Of a stretch of 50,716 nucleotides of DNA, positions 17,134-25,985 are shown piece after piece. The DNA lies in NCBI GenBank assembly GCA_963627995.1, contig CAVGCV010000019.1, positions 1-50,716 on the forward strand, given 5' to 3'. The notes under the pieces were generated by a model. The model saw only the letters and a list, made by a program, of their open reading frames with translations. It was not told the DNA's origin and did no database searches. Origin of the DNA: UBA3839 sp963627995. GTDB taxonomy: Bacteria; Bacteroidota; Bacteroidia; Bacteroidales; Bacteroidaceae. The position numbers and the translations under genes are program-made. Within the stretch, counting starts at the first letter, position 1; every line of letters starts with the position of its first letter.

Positions 17134-18438
17134 TCAGCGGGGATAGCTGCCACTATCTGTAATATTCTCCTGATTGGGTTGAAGGTTGTCTATATGGATA
17201 GTATTGGCAGCCTTCTCCTTGCTGGAGTCCACAATGTGGGTATAGATTTGAGTAGTCTTGACGTTGGTATGCCCGAGCATATCCTTGATGATGTAGATGT
17301 CGGTACCCATTTCGAGCTGGAGCGTAGCATACGAATGACGAAAGCAGTGGAAGGTGATATGTTTCTTGATGCCAGCTGCCTCAATCTATTTCTTCAATGG
17401 CTTGGAAATCCATGCGGCAGCCTGAAGTCCGGCAAAGACTAATAGGTTGTCATCGGCAGGCCGTGTACCACACATGGCAAGGGCTTGCTCCGAGATGGGT
17501 AGGTATGCACTTACCTTGGTCTTTATCTGCGAGATGTCGATGCGCCAAGAGCCCGTACTGGTTTGCGTAATCTGCTTCCATTTCATGTTCTTGATGTCGA
17601 TGTGGCGCAGTCCAGTCAAGATGGAGAAGAAAGAGGCTCGTCTCAGCACGTCGCTTTCACAAGGTGTGGCAGCCAACTGCTTCACTTCGTCGAGAGTCAG
17701 CGAAGCACGCAGTTTGTCCTCAGATGGTATGCCCTTCACCTTGGCACTCACGTCCACGGTAAGATATTCGTCAATGAACGCTTGCTTCACGCCAGCCTTG
17801 ACAATAGCGAAATAGGTAGAGGCAGTATTGCGGGAAACCGTGCCCTTCTTGTTGCCGCCCAATGGTGCACGGAGCAGGAACATCTTGATGTCTTCGAGCA
17901 GCTTGACAGACACGTTCTTGAAAGGGATGGGCTGACCGCCGGAATATACCTTGAGCAGTTCGCCCACTCGGTTCCAGTTGACGATGATGGCATTGGAACT
18001 GTTGGGGTGACGCTTGTCGATGATGTCGTTGAAATACTTGACGAAATCCTGTGCGTTGCGTTCGTTCTGTTCCATGATTTCCACCTCACGGTCGGAGTAG
18101 AGTGCAGCACTGTCGTATTCGTGCTGACGGAGTTTGCGCACATTGTCAGCATAGATGCATGCCTCTTGGTCGAGGCGTGACTTGCATTGGATGATGCCGT
18201 TCACATCTCGCTTCGACTTGTAGTTGAACGTGCCGTCCGGTTGGATGCGAGCAATGGACGATACATCCCATTGGGGCGTGGTGATGATGCGCCCGATGGA
18301 TTCGATGACGCGGCTTGCCTTGTTTTCGCCTCGTTTATACACTGGGTATGACTCGATAAACAGATACCACTCCCCATCCTTGTGGGGAGACTTGCGGAGC
18401 TTGACCGTCACTTTGGTATGGTTCAATACTTTCTTCAT
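17134..18438 (-). pseudogene. Tyrosine integrase broken by an in-frame amber codon
   Basis: The open part (18438-17386) encodes 350 residues: an N-terminal arm-binding region, a SAM-like core-binding domain (about 120-230) and the first half of the catalytic domain with TGLRHIDIKN (Arg278) and a Lys in QIKTKVS. A TAG at 17388-17386 then stops translation after SKPLKK. The same frame continues without a further stop for 83 codons to TGA at 17136-17134 and encodes the missing catalytic part: HCFRH (His364, Arg367), MLGHTN (His390) and QIYTH (Tyr399, the nucleophile). One substitution, for example TGG to TAG, explains the break. The gene begins by sharing one base with the stop of the upstream gene. 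Unless the stop is suppressed or is a sequencing error, the element cannot excise by itself. Confidence 0.88.
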
Positions 18439-18998
18439 TACACTTCCGATTTATAAAGGTTGTCGATTTCTGTCTTGGGTACATATACATAGTTGCCTAT
18501 CTGACGTGAGGGAATAGAGTACTTGCGGACGTGCGCCCACACCGAACTGTCGTTGATGTGGTACTTCTCACATATCTCGTTGATGGTGTAACAGTCCTCT
18601 GGCTCCATACTGTACAGTCTCGGCGCTGGGGGTGACTTAATGGCGATACTTTCCTGTCGGGTATGGAAAAGCTGTTTGAGGTCTGACCGCTTGATACGGG
18701 TAAGCCTCTTGCCCACGTTGATGCTCGGTATGCGTCCCGAGTGTATCAGCCGGTAGAGCGTGGTACGTTCCACGCCGAACAGAGCCACCGCCTCCCTCAC
18801 CGATATGTATTCCCTAATGTCGGGAATATGGTGGGCGATAGTTTCCAACTTAGCATCCTTGGCCTTTGCGTCCTTCTTCCGTTTCCATGCCACCTTGCCA
18901 CATTTGGGCGAGCAGTAGTGGCTGTCAAGTGTCTTGGCGATGAACACCGTACCACAGACCTTGCACTTGCGTTTGATTTCAAATCCGATGTTTGGCAT
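18438..18998 (-). CDS. Zinc-ribbon protein with two helix-turn-helix domains, integrase partner
   Basis: The protein has 186 residues. Cys12, Cys15, Cys29 and Cys33 form a probable zinc ribbon (CKVC and CSPKC). Two excisionase-type helix-turn-helix domains follow at about 63-105 (YISVREAVALFGVERTTLYR) and 137-180 (YTINEICEKYHINDSSVW). It is the first gene of the int operon and its TAA shares one base with the integrase ATG. This position suggests an excisionase or recombination directionality factor that bends the attachment site, or a regulator of int. Direct repeats just upstream (19003-19090) are candidate binding sites. Confidence 0.75.
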   Translation of the reverse strand: MPNIGFEIKRKCKVCGTVFIAKTLDSHYCSPKCGKVAWKRKKDAKAKDAKLETIAHHIPDIREYISVREAVALFGVERTTLYRLIHSGRIPSINVGKRLTRIKRSDLKQLFHTRQESIAIKSPPAPRLYSMEPEDCYTINEICEKYHINDSSVWAHVRKYSIPSRQIGNYVYVPKTEIDNLYKSEV

Positions 18999-19002
18999 AT
19001 TT

Positions 19003-19090
19003 TCTACTTTTTAGTATGCATTAGTATGTATAAGTGTGGATTGGTACCACATCATCTACTTTTTGGACGTGTTGCAAATGTGCTGCAAAT
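19003..19090. other. Candidate right attachment region of the mobile element
   Basis: Between the int operon and dnaK are three pairs of short direct repeats: TCTACTTTTT at 19003 and 19055, TTAGTATG at 19011 and 19021, and TGCAAAT at 19073 and 19084. Arm-type and excisionase sites of tyrosine recombinases often look like this. Base composition changes from element to chromosome within the next 130 bases, so the att core should lie between 18999 and 19211. The left end of the element lies outside the window, so the core repeat cannot be confirmed. Confidence 0.4.
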
Positions 19091-19145
19091 AAGCAGAAAA
19101 CAAACCTATAGCAAAGGCATAGAAACCATGAACCCTATAAACGCA

Positions 19146-19178
19146 AAATGCGTGCAACTCATTGAGCTGCACGCATTT
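19146..19178 (-). terminator. dnaK terminator hairpin
   Basis: AAATGCGTGCA (19146-19156) pairs perfectly with 19168-19178, with a short inner CTCA/TGAG stem in the loop. It lies 34 bases after the dnaK stop codon on the minus strand, and a T-rich stretch follows. Confidence 0.6.
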
Positions 19179-19211
19179 GCTTATTGTTTATTATGTATTT
19201 GCTCGGTGGCA

Positions 19212-21146
19212 TTACTTCACCTCCTCGAAGTCCGCGTCCTGTACGTCGTCGGTCGAGCTGCTTGAACCGCCCGTCTGCTGGCTTCCGCCTTGTGCGCCAG
19301 CGCCATTGAAGCCGGCGCCTGCTCCAGGCTGCGCGCCACCGGCTTGGCTGTACATCGCCTGTGAGGCGGCTTGCATCACGCTGTTCATCTCTGTCATGGC
19401 AGCGTCAATGGCCGCGATGTCGCCGGCCTTGTGCGCGTCGCGCAGTTTCTGGAGCGCGGCTTCCACTGCCGGACGCTGGTCTGCGGGCAGTTTGTCGCCA
19501 TTCTCCTTCAAGAAGTTCTCCGTCTGGAAAATGGTGGAGTCGGCCTGGTTCATCTTGTCGATGCGCTCGCGTTCCTTCTTGTCGGCATCGGCATTGGCCT
19601 CGGCCTCAGCCTTCATGCGGTCGATTTCCTCTTTCGACAGTCCCGACGAAGCCTCGATGCGGATGGCCTGCTCCTTGCCCGTCGCCTTGTCCTTGGCGGT
19701 GACATTCAGGATGCCGTTGGCGTCAATGTCGAACGACACCTCAATCTGCGGAACGCCGCGACGCGCGGGTGCGATGCCTGTAAGGTTGAAGTGGCCGATG
19801 GACTTGTTCTGGCTGGCCATCGGGCGCTCGCCCTGCAGCACATGGATGGTCACCTCTGTCTGGTTGTCGGCCGCTGTGGAGAACACCTCGCTCTTTTTGC
19901 ACGGGATGGTGGTGTTGGCGTCGATCATCTTGGTCATCACGCCGCCGAGGGTCTCGATACCCATCGACAGCGGCGTGACGTCGAGCAGCACGATGTCGCC
20001 CACGCCCTCTTCCTTGTTCAGGATGGCGCCCTGGATGGCTGCGCCAACGGCCACCACCTCGTCGGGGTTCACGCCCTTCGACGGGGTCTTGCCGAAGTAC
20101 TGCTCAACGAGCTGCTGCACGGCCGGGATTCGGCTCGACCCGCCCACGAGGATGACCTCGTCGATGTCGCTCGTGGAGATGCCGGCGTCGCGGACGGCGT
20201 TCTTGCACGGCTCCAGACAAGCCTGAATGAGGTTGTGGGCCAGCGCCTCGAACTTGGCGCGCGTCAGCGTCTTCACCAGGTGCTTGGGCACGCCGCCTGC
20301 CACGGTGATGTAGGGTAGGTTGATTTCGGTAGAGCTGCTCGACGAGAGCTCAATCTTCGCCTTTTCGGCCGCCTCCTTCAGGCGCTGCATGGCCATGGGG
20401 TCGAGCGTCAGGTCGACACCCTCCTCCTGCTTGAACTCGCCAGCCATCCAATCGATGATGACCTGGTCGAAGTCGTCGCCGCCGAGGTGCGTGTTCCCGT
20501 TGGTCGAGAGCACCTCGAACACGCCGCCGCCGAACTCAAGGATGGAGATGTCGAACGTTCCGCCGCCAAGGTCGAACACGGCAATCTTCATGTCCTTGTT
20601 GGCCTTGTCGATGCCGTAAGCCAGGGCCGCGGCCGTCGGCTCGTTGACGATGCGCTTCACGTCAAGGCCCGCAATCTGCCCGGCCTCCTTGGTGGCCTGG
20701 CGCTGCGAGTCGGAGAAGTAGGCCGGAACCGTGATGACCGCTTCGGTCACCTCCTGTCCCAGGTAGTCCTCTGCCGTCTTCTTCATCTTCTGGAGAATCA
20801 TGGCCGAGATTTCCTGCGGCGTGTAGAGGCGGCCGTCGATGTCAACACGCGGCGTGTTGTTGTCGCCGCGCTTCACCTCGTAGGGGACGCGTGCGATTTC
20901 CGACTGCACCTGGTCGTAGGTCTCACCCATGAAGCGCTTGATGGAGAACACCGTGCGCTTCGGATTGGTGATGGCCTGGCGCTTGGCGGGGTCGCCCACC
21001 TTGCGCTCGCCGCCGTCCACGAAGCCCACGATGGATGGGGTGGTGCGCTTGCCCTCGCTGTTTGCAATGACAACGGGCTCGTTGCCCTCAAAGACCGACA
21101 CACAGGAGTTTGTCGTGCCAAGGTCAATTCCAATAATCTTTCCCAT
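19212..21146 (-). CDS. dnaK: Chaperone protein DnaK (Hsp70)
   Basis: The ATG at 21146 gives the standard N-terminus MGKIIGIDLGTTNSCVSV and a 644-residue protein, the usual length. The open frame continues upstream to 21560 but only into non-conserved sequence overlapping vsr. The nucleotide-binding domain shows the phosphate motifs DLGGGTFD and VGGSSRIP. The substrate-binding domain has VLLDVTPLS, and a Gly/Gln-rich tail ends in DADFEEVK. DnaK folds and protects cytoplasmic proteins with DnaJ and GrpE, whose genes are not in the window. The gene marks the left edge of the GC-rich chromosomal part; the mobile element ends just beyond its 3' end. Confidence 0.97.
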   Translation of the reverse strand: MGKIIGIDLGTTNSCVSVFEGNEPVVIANSEGKRTTPSIVGFVDGGERKVGDPAKRQAITNPKRTVFSIKRFMGETYDQVQSEIARVPYEVKRGDNNTPRVDIDGRLYTPQEISAMILQKMKKTAEDYLGQEVTEAVITVPAYFSDSQRQATKEAGQIAGLDVKRIVNEPTAAALAYGIDKANKDMKIAVFDLGGGTFDISILEFGGGVFEVLSTNGNTHLGGDDFDQVIIDWMAGEFKQEEGVDLTLDPMAMQRLKEAAEKAKIELSSSSSTEINLPYITVAGGVPKHLVKTLTRAKFEALAHNLIQACLEPCKNAVRDAGISTSDIDEVILVGGSSRIPAVQQLVEQYFGKTPSKGVNPDEVVAVGAAIQGAILNKEEGVGDIVLLDVTPLSMGIETLGGVMTKMIDANTTIPCKKSEVFSTAADNQTEVTIHVLQGERPMASQNKSIGHFNLTGIAPARRGVPQIEVSFDIDANGILNVTAKDKATGKEQAIRIEASSGLSKEEIDRMKAEAEANADADKKERERIDKMNQADSTIFQTENFLKENGDKLPADQRPAVEAALQKLRDAHKAGDIAAIDAAMTEMNSVMQAASQAMYSQAGGAQPGAGAGFNGAGAQGGSQQTGGSSSSTDDVQDADFEEVK

Positions 21147-21369
21147 AACTGTATTGTTCGTTTGTTTGTTTGTTTCACTTTCGTTGTCGTCTCGCGTCGC
21201 TCGTCGGAGCAACGCCAAACAAGATACAAAGTCTGTACCAGCACGACAGCAGGGAAAGGCAAAAAACACGACGGGACGACATGGCAGGAAGAGCGTGCCA
21301 ACATGGCAGGAAACGGCGCGCCCCGACTGCCAGCGTGCGGGACGGCGCGGTGCGCGGGAGGGCGGGAAG

Positions 21370-21897
21370 TCAGGTCGCCTCCTCTTTCCCGTAGCCGAAG
21401 CCGTCGTCCTCGGCTGCGTGCAGATGCTCCTCTTCGTCGGCGCGGTAGGTGAGCCGCACGTGCTTGTTTCGGAGCTCAATGAGATTGAGCGTGCGGAGCA
21501 GTCCTTGCAGCGTCCGCTCGCGGTCGGCAACCTTGCGCAGCTGACACTCCCACACCACAATCACGTGCCACCCATGCGCCTGCAGCAGCTGGTGTTGCGC
21601 CGCGTCGCGCGCCTTGTTGCGCTCAATCTTGGTTGTCCAAAAGCCCGTGTTCGACTTGGGCAGCCGGAAGACGGGACAGTTCTCGTGTCCATGCCAAAAG
21701 CATCCGTTCACAAAAATGGCCGTCCGGTAGCGGCGCAGCAGCAAGTCGGGCTGGCCGGGGAAATGCTTGGCGTGGAGGCTGTAGCGCACGCCGTTGCGGT
21801 GCAGGAAGCGGCGCACCAGCATCTCGGGGCGCGTGTCCTTGCTCCGTATGTGCGACATCACGACGTGCCGCTGTTCAGGCGTAAGCGTGTCGGCCAT
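21370..21897 (-). CDS. vsr: Very short patch repair endonuclease (Vsr)
   Basis: The protein has 175 residues. The family signature is complete: MSHIRSKDTRPE near the N-terminus, KHFPGQPDLLLRRYRTAIFV with the catalytic Asp, FVNGCFWHGHENC (zinc and catalytic residues), and FWTTKIERNKARD. Vsr nicks DNA at T:G mismatches left by deamination of 5-methylcytosine and normally sits beside a cytosine methyltransferase gene. Here no such gene is adjacent; the only one in the window (41162-42186) is frameshifted and 19 kb away. The gene lies 223 bases ahead of dnaK on the same strand. A long upstream region (21898-22361) holds only repeats. Confidence 0.93.
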   Translation of the reverse strand: MADTLTPEQRHVVMSHIRSKDTRPEMLVRRFLHRNGVRYSLHAKHFPGQPDLLLRRYRTAIFVNGCFWHGHENCPVFRLPKSNTGFWTTKIERNKARDAAQHQLLQAHGWHVIVVWECQLRKVADRERTLQGLLRTLNLIELRNKHVRLTYRADEEEHLHAAEDDGFGYGKEEAT

Positions 21898-22076
21898 GGT
21901 TGAGGAACCGGGGGCTTTCCGGCGGAGTTTTCCCCGCGCCGAGCATTTCCCGGCGCGAAATTAGCAAGAATCCCGAACACAAGCGTGATGTCCGGGAGGA
22001 TAAGTTGGAGAAGACGCTCAAAGTTGTTCTTTTGTAAAATGCAAACACCTGGCAATCAGCTACTTCGAATTGCAAG

Positions 22077-22187
22077 AAAAAACACTGCGGAGCGGCTGGA
22101 AAACGTCTGCGGAGAAAAATATTTTCCTCTGCGGACGAAATATATTTTCTCCGCGGACCGGAGGCGCGCGCGCTGCGGAGTTTTTTT
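22077..22187. repeat. 111-bp dispersed repeat, copy 1
   Basis: This begins AAAAAACACTGCGGAGCGGC and ends in GCTGCGGAG followed by seven T. It aligns over its whole 111 bp with 34831-34941, sharing the internal string TCTGCGGACGAAAT. TGCGGAG and its complement recur several times. In this copy the right end no longer complements the left, so the terminal inverted repeat seen in copy 2 has decayed or been rearranged. It lies between vsr and the efflux operon. Confidence 0.75.
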
Positions 22188-22289
22188 GCGCGGCGTCCCC
22201 ATGCCTTTCCGGCGCGGAGACACAGCGGGATTGGCGGGCGCGGGAAGCAGCCGCCGGCAGTGGCGGGGCCGCGCGCCGGGGGCCGCGCG

Positions 22290-22344
22290 GGAAAACGGGA
22301 AGTGCGGCGCTCCCGCGAGAGGAACGCCGCACTTCCCGTTTTCC
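22290..22344. terminator. 20-bp perfect inverted repeat after the efflux operon
   Basis: GGAAAACGGGAAGTGCGGCG (22290-22309) is perfectly complementary to 22325-22344 around a 15-base loop. It begins 18 bases beyond the stop of the last gene of the leftward efflux operon, so it is probably its terminator, although the T tract is short. Confidence 0.55.
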
Positions 22345-22361
22345 GAATGCGGACAGGCCGC

Positions 22362-22655
22362 TTAGATGCCGGTCTCGATGTTCCAGACGAACGCCCGGAC
22401 GCCAAGCATGGGGTTGTCGTCGTCAATCTGCTTCAGGCGCTTGAGGATGACGGGGGCCATGTCGTCGGGGACGACGGTGATGATGGCCGAGTTCATGGTT
22501 GGCCATGCGTGGCTTCCGAGGTGGGGGTCGCCCGATTTCGAGCCGCAGCCCTGCACCTGCTCAAACATGGTGTAGCCGCGGGCGTTGGAACGGCTCAGCA
22601 CAGCCAGCACGTTCTCGGTCTGCGCCTGGTCGAATGATATAAGGATACTTTTCAT
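22362..22655 (-). CDS. Small PII-like protein at the end of the efflux operon
   Basis: The protein has 97 residues. It begins MKSILISFDQAQTENVLAVL and continues with a GCGSKSGDPHLGSHAW loop and an ITVVPDDMAPVILKRLKQID stretch, an order of strand, helix, loop and strand typical of PII-like ferredoxin-fold proteins. The loop corresponds in position to the T-loop. PII-like proteins usually bind a nucleotide or metal and control a partner protein. It starts 15 bases after the RND pump gene and is the last gene of the operon, so the pump is the likely partner. The exact subfamily is not certain. Confidence 0.65.
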   Translation of the reverse strand: MKSILISFDQAQTENVLAVLSRSNARGYTMFEQVQGCGSKSGDPHLGSHAWPTMNSAIITVVPDDMAPVILKRLKQIDDDNPMLGVRAFVWNIETGI

Positions 22656-22670
22656 GTTCTTGTGGGAGTT

Positions 22671-25600
22671 TTAGTTCGTTTCGTCGTCGTCGGCAATAAA
22701 CTTCAGCTCCTCCTGCGCGTGTTCCTTCCAGTAGGCGTCGAGCGCGCGCTGCTTCTCCATGATGCGGCGCTGGCGCTTCACGCCGTTGCCGCCAAAGATG
22801 CAGAACATCGAGGGCGTGTAGATGAGCGTGAGGATGGTCGATGCCGTGAGGCCTCCGATGACGGCCACGCCGAGCGGGCGCCACATCTCGGCGCCGACGC
22901 CCTGGCTGACGGCCATCGGCACCATGCCGAGGATGGTGGTGAGCGAGGTCATGAGGATGGGGCGCAGACGGCTGCGGGCTGCCGCCACGGCCGAGCGGAT
23001 GAGCCCGTAGCCGCGCTCGCGCAGGAGCTGTGTGTAGTCGATGAGCACGATGCCGTTCTTCACCACGATGCCAATCAGCATGATTCCGCCGAGCATCGAC
23101 ATGATGTTGAGGTTCGTGCCCGAGAAGCAGAGGGCGAAGATGACGCCGGAGAATGCGAAGGGCACGGTGATCATGATGATGAACGGATAGGTGAGCGACT
23201 CGAACTGGGCCGCCATGACGATGAACACGAGGATGAGGATGAGGACGCCGAGCGTGCCGAGGTCGCGGTTGGAGTCCATCTGGTCTTCGTACGAGCCTGC
23301 CACCTGGATGGTCACGCCGTTGGGGAGGTCCATGTTCTCGTAGATGGAGCGCCCGTACTCCACGCCGTCGGACAGGGCATAGCCGTCCTTGAGGACGGCG
23401 TCGACGGTGACGATGCGCTGGCGGTCCTTGCGCTCGATGGTGGGCGGAATCTCCGACTCCCTGACGGTGGCCACGTCGCGCACGCGGACGTTGCCCCTCG
23501 ACGTCGGAACCAGCATGTTGAGGATGCCGTCCGTGCTGGTGCGCGCGTCGGGCTCGTAGCGCACGCGGATGTCGTACTCCTCGCCGTCCTCGCGATAGTA
23601 GGACATGAGCGAGCCGGTGATGAGGTTGCGCACGGCCGTCGCCGCGTCGCTCATGCCGATGCCGAGTTCCGCGAGCTTGTCGCGGTCGAAGTCAATCACG
23701 AGCTCGGGCTGGTAGTCGGAGCGCGAGATGTTGGTCTGCCCCACCATCGGGCTCTCGGCCAGCTTGGCGGCCAGGTCGTGCGCCACGGCGGCCGTCTCGT
23801 CGAGGTCGTAGCCGTAAATCTCGAACGTGGCCGTGGACTGTCCGCCCATGCTGTTGCCGTGGCTGCCGCCGAGGTTCACCTGGAACTTGGCAAGCTCGGG
23901 CGTGGCCTTGCAGTCATCGCGCATCGCGTCGCAGATGGAGACGAGGCCTTCCTCGCGCTCGTTGGACGGGACGAGCTGGATGTTGAACGAGGCGATGTGC
24001 GTCCCGTTGTTGGAGAGCGAGGCCCACGTGTTGTTGTCGCCGGCCTGGCCGACGGTGAAGTTGCAGGCCTTCATGTTCTTGCCATAGCGCTGCATCCACT
24101 TGTCCGCGAGCCTCTGGGCCACTTGCTGGGTCACCTCCTTGCGCGTGCCGACGGGCATCTCGAGCGTGACGCCGACGCGCCCCGAGTCGTTAGCGGGGAA
24201 GAACTCGCTCTTCAGGCCCATCACCTTCAGCGTGACGATGGACACTGCAAAGAAGGCGACACACGCGCCGATGACCGTCCAGCGGTGGCGGACCGACCAG
24301 TTGATGAGCCGCTCGTAGTTGTCGTCGAGCCTGTCGAGCGCGCGCTGCACGGGGCCGTACACTTTCTTGAACATCTTGCTCTGCTTCTTCTGCAGGCGGA
24401 GCATCTGCGAGCAGAGCATCGGGGTGAACGAGAGGGCGGAGAGCGTGGAGATGGTCATGATGATGCACATCATCCATCCGAGCTGCTTGAAGAGCACGCC
24501 CGACATGCCGCTTACCATGGTGAGGGGGAAGAACACGGCTATCATCGTCAGCGTCGAGGCGATGACGGAGATGGCCACCTCGTTGGTGGCGTGGATGGAC
24601 GCCTGCTTCGGGCTTGACCCGCGCTCGATGTGCGTCGTCACGTTCTCCAGCACCACGATGGCGTCGTCCACCACGTTGCCGATGGCGATGGAGAGGCACG
24701 AGAGCGAAATCATGTTGAGCGAGCCACCCGTTCCGTAGAGGTAGATGAACGAGGCGATGAGCGACATGGGGATGGTGATGGCGATGATGAGCGTCGCGCG
24801 CCAGCGCCCCAGGAACACGAACACGACGAGCACGACGAAGACCATGGCGTAGACGATGGTCTCGGTCAGCGAGTCGATGGTGTTCAGGATGTTGTCCGAC
24901 GTGTTCACCATCACGTCGATGTTCACGTCCGACGGAAGGTTCTTGCGCAGGTCGGGCAGCATGCTCAGCACCTTGTTGGAGATGGCCACGGAGTTGGCGC
25001 CGCTCTGCTTCTGGATGATGATGATGGCGCCCTGCTTGCCGTTCGTGTAGGTGGACTGCGAGCGCTCCTCCACATTGTCGACGATGCGCGCCACGTCGCG
25101 CAGGTAGACGTTCGCGCCGTCCTTGCTGCCCACCACCACGTTGTACATCTGGATCGGGTCGGAGAACTCGCCCTCCACGCGCACGGTGTAGGTGGAGGTC
25201 CCTATGTCGACGGAGCCGTTGGTCGTGTTCTTGTTTTCCGCCGCGATGGCCGCGCTGACCTGGGCCGCGCTCAGTCCGTACGCCTCCATCTTCTCGGGGT
25301 TCATGTAGATGTTGATTTCGCGCTCGGGCGCGCCGCTAATGGACACCGTTCCCACTCCGTCGATGCGCGCCAGGGGGTTCGCCACATTGTCGTCGAGAAT
25401 CTTGTACAGCGCCTGCTGGCTTTCCTCCGCCTGCACCGACAGCAGCACGATAGGAATCATGTCGGTGGAGAACTTGAAGATAATGGGTGTGTTGGCCTCC
25501 GTCGGCAACGAGTTCGACACCATGTCGAGCTTGTCGCGCACGCTGTTCGTCAGCACGTCGATGTCGTAGCCGTACTCGAACTCGAGGGTGACGACCGACA

Positions 25601-25862
25601 CGTTCTCGCGGGAGTTCGACGTGATGTGCTTCAGATGCTCCACCGAGTTCAGTGTGTTCTCCAGCGGACGCGTCACGTTGTTCTCCACGTCGTTGGCCGA
25701 CGCGCCGTTATAGTAAGTCATCACCATGATGGTGTTCGTGTCGATGTCCGGATAGAGGTCTATCGGCAACTTCAACAGCGAGAACAAGCCGAAGATGATG
25801 ACCGCCAGGAAGCAGAGACTTGTCATAATCGGTCGTTTGACCGCGCCTTCATATATGCTCAT
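22671..25862 (-). CDS. RND efflux pump inner-membrane transporter (AcrB/HAE1 type)
   Basis: The 1063-residue length is normal for the family. A first transmembrane segment (MTSLCFLAVIIFGLFSL) is followed by PIDLYPDIDTNTI and a large periplasmic loop. The TM4 motif GNVVDDAIVVLEN carries the acidic pair used for proton relay, and MLGGIMLIGIVVKNGIVLID with GLIRSAVAAARSRLRPILMT is the typical C-terminal half. It exports drugs, bile acids or similar compounds by proton antiport as a trimer. It sits between the adaptor gene (123 bases upstream) and the PII-like gene (15 bases downstream) in an operon headed by tetR. The acidic pair in TM4 favours a multidrug pump over a heavy-metal pump, but the substrate cannot be read from sequence. 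Confidence 0.95.
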   Translation of the reverse strand: MSIYEGAVKRPIMTSLCFLAVIIFGLFSLLKLPIDLYPDIDTNTIMVMTYYNGASANDVENNVTRPLENTLNSVEHLKHITSNSRENVSVVTLEFEYGYDIDVLTNSVRDKLDMVSNSLPTEANTPIIFKFSTDMIPIVLLSVQAEESQQALYKILDDNVANPLARIDGVGTVSISGAPEREINIYMNPEKMEAYGLSAAQVSAAIAAENKNTTNGSVDIGTSTYTVRVEGEFSDPIQMYNVVVGSKDGANVYLRDVARIVDNVEERSQSTYTNGKQGAIIIIQKQSGANSVAISNKVLSMLPDLRKNLPSDVNIDVMVNTSDNILNTIDSLTETIVYAMVFVVLVVFVFLGRWRATLIIAITIPMSLIASFIYLYGTGGSLNMISLSCLSIAIGNVVDDAIVVLENVTTHIERGSSPKQASIHATNEVAISVIASTLTMIAVFFPLTMVSGMSGVLFKQLGWMMCIIMTISTLSALSFTPMLCSQMLRLQKKQSKMFKKVYGPVQRALDRLDDNYERLINWSVRHRWTVIGACVAFFAVSIVTLKVMGLKSEFFPANDSGRVGVTLEMPVGTRKEVTQQVAQRLADKWMQRYGKNMKACNFTVGQAGDNNTWASLSNNGTHIASFNIQLVPSNEREEGLVSICDAMRDDCKATPELAKFQVNLGGSHGNSMGGQSTATFEIYGYDLDETAAVAHDLAAKLAESPMVGQTNISRSDYQPELVIDFDRDKLAELGIGMSDAATAVRNLITGSLMSYYREDGEEYDIRVRYEPDARTSTDGILNMLVPTSRGNVRVRDVATVRESEIPPTIERKDRQRIVTVDAVLKDGYALSDGVEYGRSIYENMDLPNGVTIQVAGSYEDQMDSNRDLGTLGVLILILVFIVMAAQFESLTYPFIIMITVPFAFSGVIFALCFSGTNLNIMSMLGGIMLIGIVVKNGIVLIDYTQLLRERGYGLIRSAVAAARSRLRPILMTSLTTILGMVPMAVSQGVGAEMWRPLGVAVIGGLTASTILTLIYTPSMFCIFGGNGVKRQRRIMEKQRALDAYWKEHAQEELKFIADDDETN

Positions 25863-25985
25863 AATGATAAGGTTCCTTCAAGGCCGCAGGAGCGTGGCCC
25901 ACAGGCTGCGCACGCGTGCGGCGTTGATTGATGATTAATGTTTTTAGGCAGGCGCGTCCGTCGCGGGCGCGCCCAAGTCCGATGG

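Noticed and set aside
17095..17442. + strand frame over the integrase end
   Set aside because: It mirrors the integrase C-terminal part, which reads with all catalytic motifs on the - strand.
21147..21560. N-terminal extension of the dnaK frame
   Set aside because: DnaK has a conserved start at MGKIIGIDLGTTN; the extension overlaps vsr and is not conserved.
22662..25931. Long open frames on the + strand opposite the RND pump gene
   Set aside because: They are rich in Val, His, Asp, Ala and Arg as expected from the complement of GC-rich coding DNA, and the opposite strand encodes a complete RND transporter.
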